In this document: piece after piece, positions 29,128-38,216 of the stretch | Layout of the letters: every line of letters starts with the position of its first letter | Position numbering within the stretch: the stretch's first letter is position 1 | NCBI GenBank assembly: GCA_945875845.1 | Contig: CAMCMB010000011.1 | Span: 60,885-124,884 of the forward strand | Direction of reading: 5' to 3' | Length of the DNA: 64,000 bases | Source: Pirellula staleyi DSM 6068 | GTDB lineage: Bacteria > Planctomycetota > Planctomycetia > Pirellulales > Pirellulaceae | Made by a program: the position numbers and the translations under genes | Notes under the pieces: model-generated | What the model was told of the DNA's origin: nothing | Seen by the model: the letters and a program-made list of their open reading frames with translations, nothing else | Database searches by the model: none

Positions 29128-32100
29128 TCAACTGGACACGTGATTGGTATCCACCTCTGATTCTTCATTCAGTTCGATACGTTGTTTGGAACTCTGGACA
29201 ACGCGCTGCGCTGATCTCATTCCGAACAACCAAAACAATGCCGGATGAACAAAGAAGTCCAGCATTGTTGAACTCACAACTCCTCCCAATATGACCGTTG
29301 CCACTGGGTAGAGAATTTCCTTTCCCGGTTCTCCTGCTGCGAGCACTAGTGGCACGAGTGCAATGCCAGCGGTAAGTGCCGTCATAAGCACCGGTGCAAG
29401 TCGCTCGAGGCCGGCACGCACGATCATCGACTTCGTAAAGCTTTCGCCTTCGAATTCGACGAGATGCAAATAGTGTTGAAGCAACAGCACTCCATTGCGT
29501 GAAGCGATACCTGCTAAGGAAATGAACCCGACCATGGCCGCAATCGTGACCGTTTGACCTGTCCATACCAACGCTGCCACCGAACCGATGAAGGCCATCG
29601 GTAGTGCTGCCATCACTTGCAGGGCAAGATTGATGGAACGGAACAGCGTATAAAGCACGAAGAACACGCCCAACAACGCAACTGCAAAGAGGATCGCGAT
29701 CATTTGGCTTGCTGATTGTTGGCTTTGAAATTGGCCCTCGTAGGTCGGGTAATAGCCAGGTGGAAGCGACGCGACGATGGGTTTGATCGCTTTTTGGATA
29801 TCTCTCACGACATCGACAACGCCGCGGTCCTTAACATTGCACTGAATTACAACGCGTCTGCGAACATTCTCTCGGTTCACGGCGTTGGGCCCGCCCGATT
29901 CATAAATATTTGCAATACTCCCTAATGGAACGGTGCCCCCTTCAGGCAAATGGATGGCAAGTCGTTTGAGCCCACCGATGTCTTCGCGGTACTCATCTTT
30001 CATGCGAACAACTAAGTCAAAGGTCCGCATGCCATCAAGAACTTCGGAGACAACAGCACCATTCATAGCGGTCTGAACGTAGTTGTTAACCTCCTCGGCA
30101 CTGAGTCCATATTGGGTCAAAGCCGCCCGATTCATCTCAATTCTAAGTTGTGGAATGATGACCTGTGGTTCAATCAACAAGTCAGTGACACCTGGGACCG
30201 TCTGCATCTCAGCCTTTACCGCCTCTGCTTTCTGTCGCAGCAAATCCAAGTCGTCGCCATAGATCTTGATGCCGACTTGAGCTTTGACACCCGAAAGCAT
30301 GTGCGAGATCAAGTGGGCTATCGGTTGTTCTACAGCAGTCACAATGCCCGGTATGCTCTCCATCGCTGATCGTATTTCGTTCAACTGCTCTTCGCGTGAG
30401 CGTGGCGAAGTAGGGTCCAGCTCGATAAGGAATTCACTCATGTTGACCCCTTCGGCGTGCTCGTCGAGTTCCGCACGCCCAGTACGACGCACAAATCGCT
30501 GGACGTCTTTGATCTCCCGCAACGATTGCTCGACCGTTCGCGAGATGTCGTTCGAAGCAGCCAGAGAGGTTCCTGGTGGTAGAACGACGTTGAGCTGAAT
30601 CGTGCCTTCGTTGAATGGAGGCAAGAAGTCTCGTTCCAGGCGCGATAAGAATAGCCCCGCAAGCGCGACCAACATCAAAGTCGCTGCTAAATTGAAGTAT
30701 GGCAGCGCCAGACTAAAGCGGATGATTCGTTCGCCAAGCCACTTGAATCCACGCAATACAAAGCCATCCACTTCATGCTCTTTGCTTTTGCTGAAGCCCA
30801 GCAGCCAGTAGGATAAAACCGGTGTGACGGTCAGCGATACAATCAACGAAGACAAAATCGAGACGATGTATGCGACACCGAGTGGAGCGAAAAGTTTTCC
30901 CTCCATTCCGGAAAGTGCGAACAATGGCAGAAACACCAAGATCACGATCATCGTGCTGAAAACGATCGATCTGCGAACTTCAGCGCTAGCTCGAAAGACA
31001 ACTAGCAGTGGGTTGACTTTCGTGCCGGCAAGTCGATTCTCTTTCAACCTACGAAAGATGTTTTCTACGTCCACAATCGCATCGTCCACGAGTTCGCCCA
31101 TGGCAACCGCGATTCCACCAAGAGTCATGGTGTTAATCGATAGTCCAAATACCGCGAAGACGATTGCAGTCATGAATAGCGAAAGCGGGATCGCTGTGAG
31201 CGTGATGAATGTCGTGCGAATATTCATCAGGAACAAGAACAAGATGATCACTACTAAAATCACGCCATCGCGCAAGGCTTCCTCGACGTTTTTGATGGCG
31301 CGTTCGATGAATGACTTTTGAGAGTAGGTTGGCTCAATGCGGACTCTTGCCGGCAATGATGGACGGATCTCCTCGATCGCTTTCAGTACATCGTCTGTCA
31401 CGCGGCGAGTATCCGCGCCCGGCTGTTTATTGACGGTAAGTACAACGGCAGGACCACCGGAGAAATCCGGATTGGGCTTTCCGTCCACTGAATCACGCCG
31501 GACAAATGCTGAGCTGTCACCTCGCTTGATCTGAGCCCCTTCGTGAACTTGAGCTACTTGCGAAAGCAGAATAGGTCGTCCATCGCGAATGGTAACAGGG
31601 AGAGTTTCGAGGTCCGCAATGGATGTGACCCGCCCCAATGAGCGCACCAGCAACTCGCTTGGTCCCTGGCGGTCGAGATAGCCGCCAGTTCCGTTCACAT
31701 TGCTTCTGCGCACGGCTTGCTCAACTTGTTCAAGCGTGACTCCAAAGCGAGACATCGCAGAAGGATCGACGAGAACCTGAAATTGCTTTCGCTCGCCTCC
31801 CATCGTGAATACTTGGGATACACCCGGGATTGTGAGTAGGCGTTGCCGAACGACCCAGTCAGCCGCCGTGCGAAGTTCCATGGGGGGCACATTGCCGTCA
31901 TCGCTCCACATGCCGAGCATGAGAATCTGACCCATGATAGATGAGATCGGCGCAAGCTGAGGCTGAATGCCCTTTGGAAGACGGTCTTGTACCATCTGCA
32001 TTCGTTCAGCCACGATCTGACGGTCCGTGTAGATGTCAGTTCCATAAGCGAATTCGACATAAACAACGGAGATGCCGACGCCAGATGAGCTGCGCACTGC

Positions 32101-32340
32101 CTCAACCCCATTGGCACCATTCATAGTGGTTTCAATCGGGAATGTAATCAGCGACTCAACCTCCTCAGGAGCCATTCCCATCGCCTCGGTCATGATGACA
32201 ACGCGCGGACGATTGAGGTCAGGAAATACATCGATTGGCATTCGCATGGTTTGCCATGCGCCAAACGCTACAAGGAAAATCGATACAGCGATGACCAATA
32301 AGCGCTGCTGGAGCGCGAACCGGATAACGGCGTTTAACAT
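29128..32340 (-). CDS. Heavy-metal efflux RND pump (CzcA/CusA family), system C
   Basis: 1070 aa. It contains MRMPIDVFPDLNRPRVVIMTEAMGM at the N terminus, GGIAVAMGELVDDAIVDVENIFRRL in helix 4, and GFISLAGIASRNGVLLLQHYLHL in the second half. It is close to the system A pump in many stretches, including the MGGERKQFQVLVDP segment and RRTGRAELDEHA, but lacks the 70-residue insertion. The gene follows the adaptor with a 17-base gap and precedes the His-rich protein. Family call firm, metal unknown. Confidence 0.95.
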   Translation of the reverse strand: MLNAVIRFALQQRLLVIAVSIFLVAFGAWQTMRMPIDVFPDLNRPRVVIMTEAMGMAPEEVESLITFPIETTMNGANGVEAVRSSSGVGISVVYVEFAYGTDIYTDRQIVAERMQMVQDRLPKGIQPQLAPISSIMGQILMLGMWSDDGNVPPMELRTAADWVVRQRLLTIPGVSQVFTMGGERKQFQVLVDPSAMSRFGVTLEQVEQAVRRSNVNGTGGYLDRQGPSELLVRSLGRVTSIADLETLPVTIRDGRPILLSQVAQVHEGAQIKRGDSSAFVRRDSVDGKPNPDFSGGPAVVLTVNKQPGADTRRVTDDVLKAIEEIRPSLPARVRIEPTYSQKSFIERAIKNVEEALRDGVILVVIILFLFLMNIRTTFITLTAIPLSLFMTAIVFAVFGLSINTMTLGGIAVAMGELVDDAIVDVENIFRRLKENRLAGTKVNPLLVVFRASAEVRRSIVFSTMIVILVFLPLFALSGMEGKLFAPLGVAYIVSILSSLIVSLTVTPVLSYWLLGFSKSKEHEVDGFVLRGFKWLGERIIRFSLALPYFNLAATLMLVALAGLFLSRLERDFLPPFNEGTIQLNVVLPPGTSLAASNDISRTVEQSLREIKDVQRFVRRTGRAELDEHAEGVNMSEFLIELDPTSPRSREEQLNEIRSAMESIPGIVTAVEQPIAHLISHMLSGVKAQVGIKIYGDDLDLLRQKAEAVKAEMQTVPGVTDLLIEPQVIIPQLRIEMNRAALTQYGLSAEEVNNYVQTAMNGAVVSEVLDGMRTFDLVVRMKDEYREDIGGLKRLAIHLPEGGTVPLGSIANIYESGGPNAVNRENVRRRVVIQCNVKDRGVVDVVRDIQKAIKPIVASLPPGYYPTYEGQFQSQQSASQMIAILFAVALLGVFFVLYTLFRSINLALQVMAALPMAFIGSVAALVWTGQTVTIAAMVGFISLAGIASRNGVLLLQHYLHLVEFEGESFTKSMIVRAGLERLAPVLMTALTAGIALVPLVLAAGEPGKEILYPVATVILGGVVSSTMLDFFVHPALFWLFGMRSAQRVVQSSKQRIELNEESEVDTNHVSS

Positions 32341-32357
32341 GTGTGGATGCTCCGTGC

Positions 32358-33878
32358 TTAGTGATTGTGGCCTGCATGCGGGTCTGCACCAGCACCGGAT
32401 TTGTTCTTGATAGCCATCTGCATCTGGTGAGCAGACCGAAGAGCAACGACATCCCCGGGGAAAATTGCTCCGTCGTTTTCAATAACGACGTAGCGTTGAT
32501 CGCGGTGCTTCACATGCACAGCAACACGGTCGAAGTGATCGCCGTTCTGTTGAAATACGAACCAGTCGGCACCGTCTTTGACCGCTGCATCTACTGGCAG
32601 AACGATTTGTTGTTCCCAAGCCTCCACTGGCACACGGATCTCAAGCCGCTGCCCCACGCGATACTTCCAAGTTACAAACCGTTGACCGTCAGGCGTCTTC
32701 TCATCGCGAAGCTTTTTGTTTGGAAGATTCACAAAGAACGACAGCGTTCGAGACTGCGCGTCGACAGCACTGGACACAAATGCCAGTTTCAAATCAGTGA
32801 CCGTTTCCTGTCCCGAAACGCTTGGAATGATCGCCTCCATGGGCCACCCTTTCGCAGCTACCTCTGCAATTGCAGGGGCATCCTGTTCAAAGGCTTTGCC
32901 TTCGATATACAGCGTAGAGTAGTCGGAGAGTGTGCACAGCATTTCGCCGGCCTGTACACCTTGTCCCTTCGCTGCGCTCAAACGTTCGATGATCAGTGGC
33001 GTAGGTTCTTTGACGACTTCCGTTTGTTGGGGCTGGGAATGAAACGAAGCAGGCCTAAAGCGTCGGTCGCTCAGTCGGAGATTGTTCTCGTCATGCGAGT
33101 GGCTATCGATCTCGGGTGCAGCGATAGTTAAGTCTCGCAGTAGTCGCTGCTCGCGGACAATGGTTTCGACCTGCTCGTCACTCAGACCGTGCAATTTTAG
33201 GGCAGCCTTTTGCGCTGCGATCGAACTTTGGAGTCTTTGCAGAGCGTATTGGCGTTCGAGCAACAATTTACTGGCGACCGCGCCGGAGCGAGTAACCTCT
33301 TCAAGACGAGCCACTTCACGCTGCTCGACGGCAACATCAGCCAAGTTCTTCAGTAGTTGCGTCTGCGTGTCGACGAGATCCTCGTAAGTCAAACGAACTT
33401 CGAATAGTAGATCGCCGGGTACGACTGCTTCGCCATTTACTGCATGAACATGTTGGATGATTCCAATCATTGGAGAGGAAACCTGGATGTCAGTTCGACC
33501 TGACTTGGCAACGACAATCGCCGGGATGGTCACAGTTCGATAAAAGTTAGAGAGCTCAATTGGCCGCAAGAATTCGGTCGTCAGCCCCAGGTTCTTGAGC
33601 GATTGCGTAGTCAACTCGAGCGACGTGCTTTCTGAGTGACCTGCATGGTCATGCCCGTCACCTTCGAGGGCGTGGTCGTGACCTTCCTCTGCATGAGCGT
33701 CGGTTCCACCAGATTCTTGCATGGACTCTTTGCGTGCTGTGACCGTGCCATCGATCCAACCGTTGAGTGCAGGCCACCATGTAGGAAATGTCCCGGCAGC
33801 GATCGCGATCAAAAGCAATCCCAAGGTCCATCTTGTCCAGGGGGAACTGAGGAAGGCTTGAAAAGAAAATTTCTTCAT
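32358..33878 (-). CDS. RND periplasmic adaptor with His-rich segment (CzcB/CusB-like), system C
   Basis: 506 aa, complete. One N-terminal helix (WTLGLLLIAIAAGTFPTWW) anchors it. A His/Asp-rich stretch follows (about residues 55-85, HAEEGHDHALEGDGHDHAGH), a second one around DSHSHDENN, and the protein ends in DPHAGHNH, so it probably binds metal itself. Lipoyl and coiled-coil regions are visible (VSSPMIGIIQHVHAVNGEAVVPGDLLFEV, then a long Gln/Leu-rich hairpin). The C-terminal barrel matches the truncated adaptor at the left window edge. It is read just before the pump. Confidence 0.92.
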   Translation of the reverse strand: MKKFSFQAFLSSPWTRWTLGLLLIAIAAGTFPTWWPALNGWIDGTVTARKESMQESGGTDAHAEEGHDHALEGDGHDHAGHSESTSLELTTQSLKNLGLTTEFLRPIELSNFYRTVTIPAIVVAKSGRTDIQVSSPMIGIIQHVHAVNGEAVVPGDLLFEVRLTYEDLVDTQTQLLKNLADVAVEQREVARLEEVTRSGAVASKLLLERQYALQRLQSSIAAQKAALKLHGLSDEQVETIVREQRLLRDLTIAAPEIDSHSHDENNLRLSDRRFRPASFHSQPQQTEVVKEPTPLIIERLSAAKGQGVQAGEMLCTLSDYSTLYIEGKAFEQDAPAIAEVAAKGWPMEAIIPSVSGQETVTDLKLAFVSSAVDAQSRTLSFFVNLPNKKLRDEKTPDGQRFVTWKYRVGQRLEIRVPVEAWEQQIVLPVDAAVKDGADWFVFQQNGDHFDRVAVHVKHRDQRYVVIENDGAIFPGDVVALRSAHQMQMAIKNKSGAGADPHAGHNH

Positions 33879-34136
33879 AGGTAACTCAACAATTGGGAAA
33901 TCCGTTTGAATGATGAAGTTGCACGCTGAGAATCGGCCCGCTTGTTGAAATGATCAATCGCGGCAATCAACGAAATGAGTAGTCAAGCCCAACGTCGCAG
34001 AAATGCAGGTAACCATTAGTTACGCGCAGCCTGAACCGAGGTGCTTCCGTGAAGCAAGAATTCAACTCAATGATGCGAGAGGCAGAAGAGCCACCCAGTT
34101 ACAACGTCCGTCGTATATTGGGTGTGCAGAAGCCAA

Positions 34137-34643
34137 TCAGATAAGCCAAACCTGAAGTATGGAGCGGTTTGAGAGAGCCCGCGGATGAGAAGGTAAAGCT
34201 GTACGAGCGTAGCCAGCCAGAATGCTCGTATGCCGCCAGAAGTCGATTGGAGATGTGATCCATATCGCATCTACTGATGTCAGAAGTTCGGCCGCATTAC
34301 CGCCAACAAATGAAACCCCAAAGATACAGCTTACGTCATCGCAGTGATTTGAGTGACCGGGTAGATCGTTGTTGCAAGATAGAGAACTTGCAACTTGAAC
34401 TAATTCATCACCATGTTCGTGAGAGGTTTGCGTATGGTTTTCGTCATGATTATGAACATCGACTGCCAAAGCTGTGTGGTCACAGCAATGTCCGGTCAGC
34501 ACGGCCGTTTGCTCACGCATGCAACTGCCATGTGACAAACAACAACCAAGCACCGCGTGCGCGGTGAAGGCAACCAATGTCAACATTCGAATGGCAAACG
34601 ACATGCAATACCAGCTTTTCCGAATCAAGTAATTGATGTTCAT
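34137..34643 (-). CDS. Small secreted Cys/His-rich protein (unknown)
   Basis: 168 aa. A hydrophobic N terminus (MLTLVAFTAHAVLG) is followed by a run of Cys and His: GCCLSHGSC, GHCCDHTA, HNHDENHTQTSHEHGDE and SNHCDDVSC. The C-terminal third is unremarkable. The composition suggests an exported metal-binding protein. It lies between the TolC and adaptor genes of system C in the same direction. A second protein of similar design lies on the other side of TolC (36393-36824), although the two share little direct similarity beyond composition. Family not recognised. Confidence 0.65.
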   Translation of the reverse strand: MNINYLIRKSWYCMSFAIRMLTLVAFTAHAVLGCCLSHGSCMREQTAVLTGHCCDHTALAVDVHNHDENHTQTSHEHGDELVQVASSLSCNNDLPGHSNHCDDVSCIFGVSFVGGNAAELLTSVDAIWITSPIDFWRHTSILAGYARTALPSHPRALSNRSILQVWLI

Positions 34644-34723
34644 AATTTAACAGACCTGCGCATTCTACCGCGTTCAAGGCTTGGCAACTAGTTCAGTCTG
34701 GCAGATTAGGCTATCGGATAGAC

Positions 34724-36277
34724 CTATTCTTGACCAAGCGTTAACCCTCTTAGGGAGTCATCCCCGCTATTGTTGATAACGGAATTAAGGGCACCTGTCA
34801 GGAGATAGCCATCGATCTGTGCTTGTGCTGTAGCCAACTGAGCCCGTGCCCCGATGTAAGCGAGATTTGAATCGAAGTAGGTTCTTCGCGTCACCAAGAG
34901 TTGGATAAAGTCTTGCTCGCCGGCACGATACGCTGCTTCTGCCAAGTCGAGTGTTTCCTGAGCGGCAGGCAGAAGCTCTTTTTGGTACATGTTGACTGCC
35001 TCAGCGGCTCGGGCGTAATCGCCTGACGCAACTGCTAGGCGGGCTCTGATTGCATTGTCGATTCGCTGGGCTTCCTGCAATGCACGACAGTATTCAGCGC
35101 GAGCCGCAGCGATATTGCCTTGGTTCTTGTTAAAGACCGGAATGGGTGCACCAACTTGAAGGTTCATCATGCCGGAGTTGGTTCCATTATCTACACCTGC
35201 ACCGAATTGGACGCCCAAGTTTGGAAGCGGCTGGGATTCATGTCGCCGGATCGAAGCGCTCGCTTGACGAATTCTGGCTTGTGCCGCGGCATACTCTGGA
35301 CTCGTCGCGACAAGTCCTTCCTCGATAGTTTTCCAATCCTGCGTCGCAGGCAACTCGGGAAGCTCGCCGGCGACACTTTGAAGTTGCATGCTTGGTGTGC
35401 CAGCAAGTGAGACTATTTCGCGAAGCCTGGCTTCGAGTGACGCGACTAGTTGCCTTCGATCCAGGTCTATTTGCTTGAGTTGAATTTGGGTTTGCAAGAG
35501 GTCGATCTTGGAGGCTTCACCAGCCTCCATGCGTTTTTTCGCGGCGCCGACACCTTGCTCAAGCAGCTTTGAGAATTGATCGATCGCAGAAAGCTGCTTC
35601 TGAATGCGAACGCAATCGTAATAGGCAGACTTGATATCGGTGGTCACACGCAGCTTTTGAGTTTCGAGCTCTTGCAATTGGGCTCGCACTGCCTCGTTGA
35701 GCACAGCGCGGTTGAGTTCTAGTTTGTTACCCGTAATGATCTGCTGTTGAAGGAAGACCAAATGTTGATCGGTCCCCGCATCTGCCAATTGCTGTCCCTG
35801 ATAGCCAAGTATCGGATTGGCATAGAGTCCAACCTGCGTTCGATAGCCTGCTGCGATTTGAGTAGTCGCAGCCAGTTCCTTAACAGCCGGGTTATTGGAG
35901 AAGGCAATCGATAGCAGATCTTCAAGCGTCGCGCCGTTTGTCAAGTTTTCATTTGCGAGAGCCGGATCGAGTGATACGACATCTACTGAAGCTGGTTCGA
36001 CAACGCTTGCAGACATAGCGATGTCATTAGAGTAGGTCGCCTGCGTCACTGGCGATACATTGGATCTGCGGGAAGCATCAGCGCCAGTGTCCGTTTCGAT
36101 GGGCGTAGCATTGGTGAAATTACTCGCTGCGGCGGTATTTTGATTGAGTCGTTCATGCGTCTGGGTGGATGAGATTCTTGTTGCATCCGTTGGTCTGAGA
36201 CGCTGATCCATGCCACTACAGCCTATGGCCATGCAAAAGGCTGAACACGCAATCCAATGCGCAATATTGAACTTCAT
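34724..36277 (-). CDS. TolC-family outer-membrane efflux protein, system C
   Basis: 517 aa from an ATG preceded by GGAGG; a further 14 codons upstream lack a signal-like start. The signal ends in AIGCSG. A Thr/Ala/Asn linker leads to the OEP domain (about residue 115 on: LEDLLSIAFSNNPAVKELAATTQIAAGYRTQVGLYANPILGYQ) and the second repeat (NLQVGAPIPVFNKNQGNIAAARAEYC). It is closely similar to the system A channel over its length, including the ending. First large gene of operon C, behind a small Cys/His protein. Confidence 0.93.
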   Translation of the reverse strand: MKFNIAHWIACSAFCMAIGCSGMDQRLRPTDATRISSTQTHERLNQNTAAASNFTNATPIETDTGADASRRSNVSPVTQATYSNDIAMSASVVEPASVDVVSLDPALANENLTNGATLEDLLSIAFSNNPAVKELAATTQIAAGYRTQVGLYANPILGYQGQQLADAGTDQHLVFLQQQIITGNKLELNRAVLNEAVRAQLQELETQKLRVTTDIKSAYYDCVRIQKQLSAIDQFSKLLEQGVGAAKKRMEAGEASKIDLLQTQIQLKQIDLDRRQLVASLEARLREIVSLAGTPSMQLQSVAGELPELPATQDWKTIEEGLVATSPEYAAAQARIRQASASIRRHESQPLPNLGVQFGAGVDNGTNSGMMNLQVGAPIPVFNKNQGNIAAARAEYCRALQEAQRIDNAIRARLAVASGDYARAAEAVNMYQKELLPAAQETLDLAEAAYRAGEQDFIQLLVTRRTYFDSNLAYIGARAQLATAQAQIDGYLLTGALNSVINNSGDDSLRGLTLGQE

Positions 36278-36392
36278 CGAGTTGCCTCCATGGACAATGC
36301 GAAAATGTAATTGACGCATTCTTGGTGTGGTTTAGATGTCAGCGAAAGTTCCGAACAACGAAGAAATGGCGACGAGTAGCGCCATGTTCGGA

Positions 36393-36824
36393 TCAAATAC
36401 GCAGGACTTTTGGCAGAGAGGGTGAGTAGCCCAGAGTCGCCAAGATTGGCTTTGATGTGAGCATCAATGGTGGTTGTACTCGTTCCGCTACAAGCCACTC
36501 GGACGAGAGTACGGCATTCTGAACTAATTGCGTTGACGAACCGGTTTGTAAGATTGACGTGTCAACATTTCCGTGGCAACACGGGCAGTCGTGCTTGGAA
36601 TGGTCATCGTCTTGTGAATTCTCGGTATTGGACTCGCTGCAATGGGATTCGCAAGAATGGCAAACTTGAGAATCCGTGTGATTCCAATGAGTTGCTACGA
36701 TCTCACCGGCCCCGTGCAGAAGGCAATGCCTGCAAACCAGCGATTGAGGAGGGAGAATCAGAGTGATGATTGCAGCCACAAACGCGGCGTATTGAGCCAT
36801 TCGCGTTAGTGGAGTGCAAAGCAT
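36393..36824 (-). CDS. Small secreted Cys/His-rich protein heading operon C (unknown)
   Basis: 143 aa. The N-terminal hydrophobic stretch AAFVAAIITLILPPQSLV would direct export. Then follow VCRHCLLHGAG, CHSCESHC, a Ser/Asn/Asp stretch and HSKHDCPCCHGN: a dense set of Cys-x-x-Cys-like pairs. The remaining C terminus is not Cys-rich. It is the first gene of the leftward system C cluster, so its promoter must lie in the gap toward 37 kb. A metal-binding role is inferred; no family recognised. Confidence 0.6.
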   Translation of the reverse strand: MLCTPLTRMAQYAAFVAAIITLILPPQSLVCRHCLLHGAGEIVATHWNHTDSQVCHSCESHCSESNTENSQDDDHSKHDCPCCHGNVDTSILQTGSSTQLVQNAVLSSEWLVAERVQPPLMLTSKPILATLGYSPSLPKVLRI

Positions 36825-37315
36825 GGTAAATTCCAGGGATTCGTTCGAAATTGGAAACCGAAATAATGATTTACCTGCAAAGAGAAACCATCACAGTTCG
36901 TATCGGAAGATCAATTTGCTTATCTTTACCGCAAATGCCGAATAAAACGATCAGGCGTAACTCAGTCTTCTTTGCTGTAGCTTTTCTACGATCACGCCAT
37001 CATCTCCCAGTGACTGAAATAATTCTTGCGCACGCCTGCCTACTCGGAAACATTCAAATTCGTCGAGTTTGTCTCACTATGTGGCCTTCAGTTGCGAACT
37101 TTTTCCCTGGGTAATGAGTCTCGCGTCGGCTGTTTTGCATAGATAGATCTGGGAGGGATGCCATTTCGGTTCCCTCGAAGACCTTTCATGGAGGCAGAAC
37201 CATCGACACTTATCCTCTTGACTCTCTTCCTTCCAACGAACATCAGCCAAATGATCCAGCGTCGGTCCGCTTTCGATCGATCGCCGAGATCGTACTTCGT
37301 GGCATCCGCCGATGC
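36825..37315. other. Gap between metal island and phage element; likely left boundary
   Basis: About 490 bases. The left half is AT-rich and must hold the promoter of the leftward operon C. From 37118 a plus-strand frame stays open into the small gene at 37316, but it has no ATG, GTG or TTG before that point (in-frame stops sit at 37112-37117). The phage/recombinase element therefore probably begins near 37.1 kb, but I cannot identify the attachment core without the right end. Confidence 0.4.
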
Positions 37316-37510
37316 GTGGCCGCAGACCGCGATTTGAACGACGAATCAATCGAAATTTCCGCCCAGGAAAACTCTGTTCTGGACAATCTCGGAGACTGTT
37401 TACCCGAGCCGCTTGATTTCGCTTTCGATAAACCCCTCTCTGTGTCAGACGTCTCCGAAACGCTGGGTTTTGGGGCGAATCAAAACATTCAGAACGGAGG
37501 TAATTCGTGA
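37316..37510 (+). CDS. Small protein heading the recombinase operon (possibly 5' truncated)
   Basis: 64 aa from a GTG with no clear ribosome-binding site. The frame is open for a further 66 codons upstream and looks coding there (SVRFRSIAEIVLRGIRRCVAADRD), but lacks a normal start, so the gene may have lost its 5' end or use an unusual start. The stop overlaps the next start as GTGA. Neighbouring genes form a chain of four-base overlaps ending in the serine recombinase. Function unknown. Confidence 0.45.
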   Translation: MAADRDLNDESIEISAQENSVLDNLGDCLPEPLDFAFDKPLSVSDVSETLGFGANQNIQNGGNS

Positions 37511-37731
37511 GCAACGAAGCGAGACACAGAGACATTGCAGCCCTTCTGGCCCGAGGGGTTGTACGCGTCAAAAAGCAACCATTGGTCGCCAAGGCTATCG
37601 AGTCCTACATCCCGGGCGGCAAGGCAGCTCCCACCGATCAGCCTTCTCGGGCCCAGAGCACGCAAACGAACGAAGCAAGCCAAGACCAGGTGGATTCAGT
37701 TACGCCAATTCAGAACGGAGTTGATCAATGA
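37507..37731 (+). CDS. Small protein of recombinase operon (unknown)
   Basis: 74 aa, starting with GTG inside the stop of the previous gene and ending in an ATGA overlap with the DUF2924 gene, which supports translation. The N-terminal half (ARHRDIAALLARGVVRVKKQPLVA) may form a helix pair; the C-terminal half is Gln/Ser/Asp-rich. I do not recognise a family. It belongs to a five-gene coupled unit. Confidence 0.6.
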   Translation: MSNEARHRDIAALLARGVVRVKKQPLVAKAIESYIPGGKAAPTDQPSRAQSTQTNEASQDQVDSVTPIQNGVDQ

Positions 37732-38216
37732 GCCCAAACGTAACACTCGAGATCGCCGAACTGCAAGAAAAGACGGTCAGCCAGTTGGTCCAACGCTACG
37801 AACAGGTCTTCGAAGAAGAATGTCGCAGCCGCAACAAGCAATACCTGATCCGGCGCATCGCCTGGCGATTGCAAGCGAACGACGAAGGCGGTCTGTCAAG
37901 AGCCGCATTGAAGAAGGCAGAGGAGTTGGCGGTAGACGCTGATACGCGCGTGACGGCACCCCGCAAGACTAGCGCCGATGGCGTGAAGTTGGTTTTGCCC
38001 GAGCCCGATTCCTTTGTCGACTGGGACCCGCGACTGCCTCCACCGGGCAACATCGTGGAGCGGCAATACAAAGGCAAGATGATTCGCGTGATTGTCTTGA
38101 AGGATGGTTTTGAATACGAGGGGCGGCGTTACAAGTCCCTTACAGCGATCGCAAAAGAAGTTAGCGGCTCGCACTGCAATGGATTTCTATTCTTTCGACT
38201 TGGGAGGAGAGCATGA
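37728..38216 (+). CDS. DUF2924 family protein
   Basis: 162 aa. The N-terminal EIAELQEKTVSQLVQRYEQVFEEECRSRNKQYLIRRIAWRLQ and the C-terminal RVIVLKDGFEYEGRRYKSLTAIAKEVSGSHCNGFLFFRL are typical of DUF2924, a domain found directly upstream of large serine recombinases in phage-like and integrative elements. It is coupled to the recombinase by an ATGA overlap. The biochemical role is unknown; assistance or control of recombination is a reasonable guess from constant genetic linkage. Confidence 0.88.
   Translation: MSPNVTLEIAELQEKTVSQLVQRYEQVFEEECRSRNKQYLIRRIAWRLQANDEGGLSRAALKKAEELAVDADTRVTAPRKTSADGVKLVLPEPDSFVDWDPRLPPPGNIVERQYKGKMIRVIVLKDGFEYEGRRYKSLTAIAKEVSGSHCNGFLFFRLGRRA

Noticed and set aside
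37077..37592. A leftward 171-codon frame at the element boundary
   Set aside because: It is antisense to the coupled recombinase operon, rich in Arg/Ser as shadow frames usually are, and has no domain.
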